Shown: in pieces, positions 56,793 to 64,000 of the stretch
How positions within the stretch are numbered: the first letter of the stretch is position 1
Layout: every line of letters begins with the position of its first letter
Program-made: the position numbers and the translations under genes
NCBI RefSeq assembly: GCF_003337715.1
Contig: NZ_QPIX01000004.1
Location: 283,262 to 347,261, forward strand
From: Ciceribacter lividus
GTDB lineage: Bacteria; Pseudomonadota; Alphaproteobacteria; Rhizobiales; Rhizobiaceae
Direction: 5' to 3'
Length of the DNA: 64,000 nt
The notes under the pieces: model-generated
What the model was told of the DNA's origin: nothing
Seen by the model: the letters and a program-made list of their open reading frames with translations, nothing else
The model's database searches: none

Positions 56793-57673
56793 GCGGGCAA
56801 CCCGATACAGTCTGCCTGTTGATTGCCGAAGCGAGGCGGCGTTTTGCCGAGGCTGAGCTGGCCGATCCATCGACTGATGCGCGTGTTCTCGTCGCCGGCG
56901 TTCTTGGCCTGTCGCTCTCCGACGTCGTGATGCGAGGGGACGCCGCCGTTTCCCATGAAGAGGCCGAGCAGGTGCGGGTGGCCATCACGCGCCGCTGCAA
57001 GCACGAGCCCGTTCACCGGATTCTGGGGCATCGGGCCTTCTACGGGCTGGACCTTCGGCTTTCTCCGGAGACTCTCGAGCCACGGCCGGATACCGAAATT
57101 CTGGTCGATTGCGTGTTGCCGCATTTGAAGCGGATGATTGCTGAAAAGGGCAGTGCGCGGCTGCTCGATCTCGGTGTCGGAACGGGGGCGATCGCGCTCG
57201 CTCTGCTCAAGGAATGTCCGCAGGCTCGTGCCGTCGGAAGCGATATTTCCGAAGAGGCTCTTTCAACGGCGGAACGCAACGCCTACATCAATGGTGTCGC
57301 CGAGCGGTTCGAGACCGTGCGCAGCGCGTGGTTCGCGAACATCAAGGGAAGGTTCGACATCATCGTGTCCAATCCTCCCTATATTCCGACAGGCGTGGTC
57401 GCCGAACTGGACCCGGAGGTCCGGGACTACGATCCGTTCGCAGCCTTGGACGGTGGTCAAGACGGTCTTGATGCCTACCGGGCGCTCTCGACGGGAGCGG
57501 GCAACTTCCTGCAGACGAACGGTTTGGTGGTCGTCGAGATCGGCTATGACCAGAAGAAGAGCGTCACCGCGCTGTTCGAAAATGCAGGTTTTTCCCTGCT
57601 CGAGGCGCATCGCGACTATGGCGGCAATGACCGGGTCCTGCTGTTCACGACGCGAAATTGCTGCGCGTGCTAA
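56789..57673 (+). CDS. prmC: Protein-(glutamine-N5) methyltransferase, release factor-specific
   Basis: PrmC/HemK, 294 residues, methylates the Gln of the GGQ loop of release factors. The SAM motif is [18 protein letters not shown] near residue 124 and the substrate-binding NPPY is in [18 protein letters not shown] near 192. The N-terminal helical domain (about 1-85) is complete. The start GTG overlaps the prfA stop, so translation is coupled; this pairing with prfA is widespread. Confidence 0.96.
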   Translation: MSGQPDTVCLLIAEARRRFAEAELADPSTDARVLVAGVLGLSLSDVVMRGDAAVSHEEAEQVRVAITRRCKHEPVHRILGHRAFYGLDLRLSPETLEPRPDTEILVDCVLPHLKRMIAEKGSARLLDLGVGTGAIALALLKECPQARAVGSDISEEALSTAERNAYINGVAERFETVRSAWFANIKGRFDIIVSNPPYIPTGVVAELDPEVRDYDPFAALDGGQDGLDAYRALSTGAGNFLQTNGLVVVEIGYDQKKSVTALFENAGFSLLEAHRDYGGNDRVLLFTTRNCCAC

Positions 57674-57979
57674 GTTGTTTCCGACTTGCGAAGAAAACGC
57701 TTGGTTTTCCGAAGGAAGCGGGCTAGGTTGCGGGCACGCAGCGGGCAGCGGGGAATGAACAGAGATTCGTTCGGGTCTGGGGCGGCTTCGATTTCGGCTC
57801 CTTTGGAGTTTCGCGAAGCAAGCAGATCCCGTTGCGTGATCAGTTAATTTGGCTTTCACCAGCGGCAGATGAAGCAATGGCGCACCATGCCCGCGGCACG
57901 CGGAGCTTTGATCCGGTCTAACCAGATGCGGCAGCGTAGCCAATCTATCAGCAATCAAGAGAATTCAGGTGAATAATCG
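57674..57979 (+). other. Leader region of the DUF4167 gene
   Basis: A 306-base gap after prmC. It contains no gene I can support. The last bases, CAGGTGAATAATCG, hold a ribosome site for the DUF4167 start at 57980. A and T rich stretches near 57840-57860 (for example GATCAGTTAATTTGG) could mark a promoter. Confidence 0.5.
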
Positions 57980-58618
57980 ATGAGGCCAGGACAGCAGAAC
58001 AAGCGTGGTCGCGGGCGTGGCGGCAACGGCGGCGGCGGCAACTTCAACCGCAAGGGCGCCAATCCGCTGACGCGAACCTATGACAGCTCCGGTCCCGATG
58101 TGAAGATTCGTGGTACTGCCCAGCACATCGCCGAGAAGTATGCAGCGCTTGCTCGTGATGCCCAGAGTTCCGGCGACCGTGTCATGGCGGAAAATTACCT
58201 CCAGCACGCCGAGCACTACAATCGCATCATCGCTGCCGCTCAGGCGCAGATGCAGGAGCGTTTCCAGCGCGATGACCGTGGGGACTACGCCGACCGAGAT
58301 GTCGATGACATGGACATCCTCGATGAACCGACTGTTCATCATGCGGCACCAGCTGCGCCGCGTGCGGCCGAGATTGCCGGAAGCGGTCCTCAACCCGTGA
58401 TCGAGGGAACGCCGGTGGAGGTCGCCGCTGCGGAAGAGGCTGCGGAGGAAGGTGGCGAGCAACGGCAGCCTCGTCGTCGCAATTCAGGCTCGCGTCCGCG
58501 CCGCCAGCGTCGCGGCGGTGGTGGCGGCGCGCAGGCGGATGATGCCGGTGAGGTAGGATCGACTGACGCCGAGTCGAGTTCAGAAAAGCCGGAGCTGGCC
58601 GCGGCTGCCTCCGAATAG
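57980..58618 (+). CDS. DUF4167 domain protein with RGG-rich ends, probable RNA-binding
   Basis: A 212-residue protein. The start MRPGQQNKRGRGRGGNGGGG is an Arg-Gly-rich (RGG-like) tail; the DUF4167 core follows (about residues 30-100), with the conserved TAQHIAEKYAALARDAQSSG and NYLQHAEHYNRII helices. After an acidic Ala/Glu linker the C-terminus is again basic and Gly-rich (RRRNSGSRPRRQRRGGGGGA). DUF4167 is widespread in Alphaproteobacteria and unknown; the RGG ends suggest nucleic acid binding. It lies between prmC and clpB with its own long leader and a terminator after it. Confidence 0.8.
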   Translation: MRPGQQNKRGRGRGGNGGGGNFNRKGANPLTRTYDSSGPDVKIRGTAQHIAEKYAALARDAQSSGDRVMAENYLQHAEHYNRIIAAAQAQMQERFQRDDRGDYADRDVDDMDILDEPTVHHAAPAAPRAAEIAGSGPQPVIEGTPVEVAAAEEAAEEGGEQRQPRRRNSGSRPRRQRRGGGGGAQADDAGEVGSTDAESSSEKPELAAAASE

Positions 58619-58651
58619 GCGACCGCCGCTGTTGCGAAGTAAAGGATCGAG

Positions 58652-58680
58652 AAACTCTGGCCATGTGCTGGAGTTTTTCG
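58652..58680 (+). terminator. Intrinsic terminator after the DUF4167 gene
   Basis: AAACTC (58652-58657) pairs with GAGTTT (58671-58676), with wobble inner pairs, followed by TTTCG (T5 counting the stem's end). It ends the DUF4167 transcript before the clpB promoter. Confidence 0.65.
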
Positions 58681-58691
58681 TTTAAGTTCCT

Positions 58692-58720
58692 CTTTAAACG
58701 CCGAAATTCTTTCCCCATAT
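58692..58720 (+). promoter_or_regulatory. RpoH (sigma-32)-type heat-shock promoter of clpB
   Basis: CTTTAAA (58692-58698), a 14-base spacer and CCCCATAT (58713-58720), against the RpoH consensus CTTGAAA / CCCCATnT. The -10-like box is a complete match. The start codon of clpB is about 106 bases further on. Confidence 0.75.
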
Positions 58721-58826
58721 CTCGATCACAAGGGCGAACACGCCCGCGGGTTCGCCTGTTCAGGGGGCCCGATCCTTAACCGCTGCATTGTGCCGTTGCG
58801 GGCAGTGCAGCTCGTGGAGATAGGCG

Positions 58827-61427
<2,601 letters not shown>

Positions 61428-61457
61428 GCGGCAGACCCGTCAAGAACAGCGACAACG

Positions 61458-61485
61458 AAATGGCGGCCTGCGTGCCGCCATTTTT
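61458..61485. terminator. Bidirectional terminator between clpB and the M23 gene
   Basis: A perfect 10-bp stem AAATGGCGGC / GCCGCCATTT (61458-61467 and 61474-61483) with a 6-base loop and T runs on both sides (TTTTT on the plus strand; TTT on the minus side). Confidence 0.75.
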
Positions 61486-61524
61486 CATGAGTAGCCGGAT
61501 CGCTGTGCGGTCGTTTCCCTTTCC

Positions 61525-63465
61525 TCAGCGCGCGGCTAGCTGCTTCTGTCGCTCGACGTTGCCAAGCAGTGAATCGATGCGCTGGCGTTCCACTTCGAAC
61601 TTGGCGAGCGCATCCCCCGTCAGGGACTTCCCGCCGGGAAGACGGACCTTCAGCGGATCGACCTTGGTGCCGTTGACGATCAGCTCGTAGTGCAGATGGG
61701 CGCCCGTCGAAAGCCCGGTATTTCCGACCCAGCCGATCACCTGTCCCTGGCGGACCTTCGCGCCCGGCTTGATGTCCTTCGCGATCGCGCTCTGGTGATT
61801 GTAGGAGGTGACGTAACCGTTGGCGTGTCGGATGAGGGTCTGGTTTCCATAGCCACCCGAGTCCCAGCCCGCCTTTTCGACGACGCCGTTGCCGGAGGCG
61901 ATGATGGGCGTGCCGCGGGGGGCTGCCCAATCGGCACCGGTATGCATCTTGGAGTAGCCGAGGATCGGATGGCGGCGCATACCGAAGCCGGAAGTGAAGC
62001 GACCGTTCGGTACCGGATTCCGAAGCAGGAACTGGCGGATGCTCTTGCCCTCGGCATCGAAGTAATCGATCGAATTATCGACCGGGTCCTGAAAGCGGTA
62101 GAAAGTCGTCAGGGTGTCGCCGAAACGGGCGCTGACATAGAGAAGTTCGGATTCCTCGGTGGCCTGGCCGTTCTCGTCGGGCACCGAGAAAAAGGCTTCC
62201 AGCATGTCCGTCGGCTTCAGCTGTGCCTGGAAATCGACATTGCTGGCAAGCAGCCGAATGATCTGCGCTGTCATCTGTTGGTTCATGCCGTAGGAAATGG
62301 CCGCCCGGTAGATGCCGTCATATACCCGCGGCAGGTCGCGACCGGCCGGAATTGACATGGGCCGGTCGTCGAAGGCCGACGCAACGGCGTCGAGAACGGG
62401 CGGTTCGCTGCCGACGACCAGGCGGCCGGCGTCGTTCAGCGCAAGCGTCACGACATGTGTGGCGTGTCGGTAGAGACTGACACGGACGATCCTTGCCTCT
62501 TCTCCTTTCTGGATGAGGCCGATCCTGAGGACGTCGCCCTCGGACAGTCCGTCCGCGCCGATCTGCGGGCCGAGGTAGCGTGCGACGTCCTCCGCTTCCG
62601 CCCGCGGGTAGCCCGCGCCGATCATGGCGGCATCCACCGACTGCGCACGGCGAACCGGGATGATGTCGTCGGCATATTCGGGTGTTTGCGGCGTGAGTGG
62701 CTCGGGCGCCGATACCGACATGTTCTGCTCGATGATGCGCGCGGCCAATCCGGTGGTCAGGTCGACGCCGCTGTCGTCGGCGAAACGCTGCGGGTCGATG
62801 TAGTAGAGTGCGGCGATCTGCGTGCTGCCGTCGGTCAAGACCGATCCGTTGGTGCGAACTGCCTCCTCCACCTCGTCGAAGGACATCTCGCCGGCGTAGG
62901 GGTGAACGTTTCCTGATACCGGAAAGGCGACGGTCCTTAGGCTCACCTGGGATTCGACGTCGGAACCGTAGAGGCTGCCGGTTCGCGGCGCCGTGCTCTT
63001 TTCGCCGTCGTCTGCGAAGATCGCCAGCGGGTCGAACCTCGGATAGTCCTCCTGAACCGTATAATTGGCGGCGAGGCTCATCTTCACGTGCATGAAGGGC
63101 TGCCGACGCACCACTTCGGTCTCTCCCTCGTGAATGACTGTCGGCACTTCGAGAATCGCCTTGTCCGAAGGCCTTGCCGCGATGTTCGGACCGAGAAGCC
63201 GTTCTCCGCGTTTGGCGGTTTCCTGGGTCTCGTTCTGGTCCGGTCCGGCGACCGCATAGGCTTCCGCCGGAATGGCGAGCTGCTGGCGACCATCGAGCGC
63301 GGCAAACAATGCGACGCCCATCAGCACGCATGAGGTGATGCCGGTGAGGAAGGTCCCGGTCAGCCAGCGCAACGAGATTTCCCGCCGGTCCGGCGCACGG
63401 CGGCCGTCGGCAAGAATCGGCGGCTCGGTGCCGAGAGACCGCAGCATATTGCGGTCCGTCATCAT
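61525..63465 (-). CDS. M23 family metallopeptidase, membrane-anchored (RgsM-like)
   Basis: A 646-residue envelope protein with one transmembrane helix (WLTGTFLTGITSCVLMGVALF, about residues 34-54) and a C-terminal LytM/M23 peptidase domain (about 500-620). The zinc ligands are in HTGADWAAPRGTP (His, Asp) and AHLHYELIVNG (His), so it should be active on peptidoglycan crosslinks. Its N-terminal 400 residues look like the family found in polar-growing Rhizobiales, and it resembles the S. meliloti polar-growth factor RgsM, though I cannot confirm that by search. ATG 63465 has GGAGG 8 bases upstream. It converges with clpB. Confidence 0.88.
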   Translation of the reverse strand: MMTDRNMLRSLGTEPPILADGRRAPDRREISLRWLTGTFLTGITSCVLMGVALFAALDGRQQLAIPAEAYAVAGPDQNETQETAKRGERLLGPNIAARPSDKAILEVPTVIHEGETEVVRRQPFMHVKMSLAANYTVQEDYPRFDPLAIFADDGEKSTAPRTGSLYGSDVESQVSLRTVAFPVSGNVHPYAGEMSFDEVEEAVRTNGSVLTDGSTQIAALYYIDPQRFADDSGVDLTTGLAARIIEQNMSVSAPEPLTPQTPEYADDIIPVRRAQSVDAAMIGAGYPRAEAEDVARYLGPQIGADGLSEGDVLRIGLIQKGEEARIVRVSLYRHATHVVTLALNDAGRLVVGSEPPVLDAVASAFDDRPMSIPAGRDLPRVYDGIYRAAISYGMNQQMTAQIIRLLASNVDFQAQLKPTDMLEAFFSVPDENGQATEESELLYVSARFGDTLTTFYRFQDPVDNSIDYFDAEGKSIRQFLLRNPVPNGRFTSGFGMRRHPILGYSKMHTGADWAAPRGTPIIASGNGVVEKAGWDSGGYGNQTLIRHANGYVTSYNHQSAIAKDIKPGAKVRQGQVIGWVGNTGLSTGAHLHYELIVNGTKVDPLKVRLPGGKSLTGDALAKFEVERQRIDSLLGNVERQKQLAAR

Positions 63466-63521
63466 GCCGCCTGCCTCCGTTTGTTCAAGAGTGCGCTCCA
63501 TTCCTTAGCATCTGGCCGCGA

Positions 63522-63550
63522 AATCTGCACGTTTGATCGGTGCTCGTCAA
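63522..63550 (-). promoter_or_regulatory. Possible promoter of the M23 peptidase gene
   Basis: On the minus strand TTGACG (63550-63545), a 17-base spacer and CAGATT (63527-63522). The -10 is weak, so this is tentative. The implied leader is about 50 bases. Confidence 0.35.
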
Positions 63551-63907
63551 ATGACGGGTCGTCGCGTGCCGCGATTCCTTGTCCACGTCGCTTCAGAGCA
63601 CTTGATTGTGAATTTCTCGGGGCGGACACGCGCGAACGCGTTCCGCGGACGACGCGCGGCGAGCGCTGTCCCGGCTCTATCGCAGGTCCGCCCGCCCACA
63701 TAAGGAGACCTTTGCGCCCCTTCCTTGTCTCGTTGGTCATGTGACGGGCCGATGCCGCCTGCCGCTTCGCCGCGGGCTTTGTGTGGAGCCATGCTTTGCG
63801 GGAGGGGGCTTTGGGCGCGAGGTTTGAGTCACGGCTACCTGAAACGCGAAAATGCCTATATTTTTCAGATGTTTGGAAATTTCTTTGAAAAAATCCGTAG
63901 TGGTCTG
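63551..63907. other. Gap before the presumed rRNA operon, no gene seen
   Basis: About 360 bases with no credible gene on either strand. Near 63870-63895 the plus strand is A/T-rich (for example AAATTTCTTTGAAAAAAT), which may act as an UP element for the promoter that follows. Confidence 0.5.
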
Positions 63908-63937
63908 TTGACTTGTTTGAGGGGGTAGGATTATACA
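63908..63937 (+). promoter_or_regulatory. Strong promoter, probably of an rRNA operon that starts past the window end
   Basis: TTGACT (63908-63913), an 18-base spacer and TATACA (63932-63937). It is preceded by an A/T-rich stretch and followed by a GC-rich leader with the repeated GGCGGCGGCGCTGCTGG-like sequence that I associate with 16S rRNA leaders of Rhizobiaceae. The rRNA itself is not in the window. Confidence 0.5.
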
Positions 63938-64000
63938 TCCGCTCACTGACGAGGGCGGCGGCGCTGCTGGCGACGATGTCCTTCGTTCTAGAGAAATCTC

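Overview
The window is a densely coded, GC-rich stretch of bacterial chromosome with about 66 protein genes and one tRNA gene. I place it in the Rhizobiaceae, probably near Sinorhizobium/Ensifer. The reasons are lineage-restricted families (CpdR, a TIGR02302/DUF4175-type giant protein, DUF2125, DUF3108, DUF4167, twin-transmembrane protein), an aerobic CobT, and the run ubiG / lysC-ptsP-prfA-prmC-DUF4167-clpB-M23 peptidase, which I know from this family. That placement is by recognition, not by a search. I see no transposase, integrase, phage gene, CRISPR array, toxin cassette or clear pseudogene, so this reads as core chromosome, not an island.

Layout. 1-3.8 kb: the 3' part of cobT, a phytase-like secreted protein, a queuosine-precursor transporter behind a candidate preQ1 riboswitch, and rpmB. 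4-8.4 kb: DUF3108, a YddG-type exporter, YhhN, a cupin, gloB and a methyltransferase. 8.5-17.5 kb: hisC-tyrC, DUF2125, ChaC, plsC, ydcF-like, ftsEX, a DUF3426-like membrane protein, hpt and cpdR. 17.5-23.9 kb: TIGR02302 protein, lysA, lptM, argH, and tlpA facing away. 24-28.4 kb: hbdA, etfBA, rhomboid protease, cobalamin adenosyltransferase and a twin-transmembrane protein. 28.4-33.9 kb: SDR, YihY, GluQRS, AlkA, HNH, DsbB, YqaA and tRNA-Leu(CAA). 34-38.4 kb: an acyl-CoA synthetase-like enzyme, then a flippase coupled to a FemAB/CelD-like acyltransferase. 38.6-45 kb: secA, and ppiC-argJ-GNAT-mutT. 45-51.7 kb: an unannotated small membrane protein with an orphan Flp pilin too short for usual ORF cut-offs, a methyltransferase, comF-grxC-nit1-DUF1178-DUF3291, DUF924, ubiG and an SH3 protein. 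52-64 kb: lysC, ptsP, prfA, prmC, DUF4167, clpB and an M23 peptidase. The window ends in what looks like an rRNA operon promoter.

Genes that work together: prfA with prmC (release factor and its methylase); ftsE with ftsX; etfB with etfA; argJ and argH (arginine); lysC and lysA (lysine); hisC with tyrC (histidine/aromatic amino acids); cobT and the adenosyltransferase (B12); the queuosine transporter and GluQRS (queuosine in tRNA); grxC with a Nit1-like amidase (glutathione repair).

The observations most worth follow-up are regulatory or small: the H-type pseudoknot at the queuosine transporter start codon, an ACGT-repeat palindrome upstream of etfBA and an intrinsic terminator just before hbdA, CtrA-like motifs near ftsE, cpdR and the Flp pilin, the RpoH-type promoter of clpB, the RGG-rich DUF4167 protein, and the glutaredoxin/Nit1/DUF1178/DUF3291 operon. 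I did not find a clear, wholly new multi-gene system.
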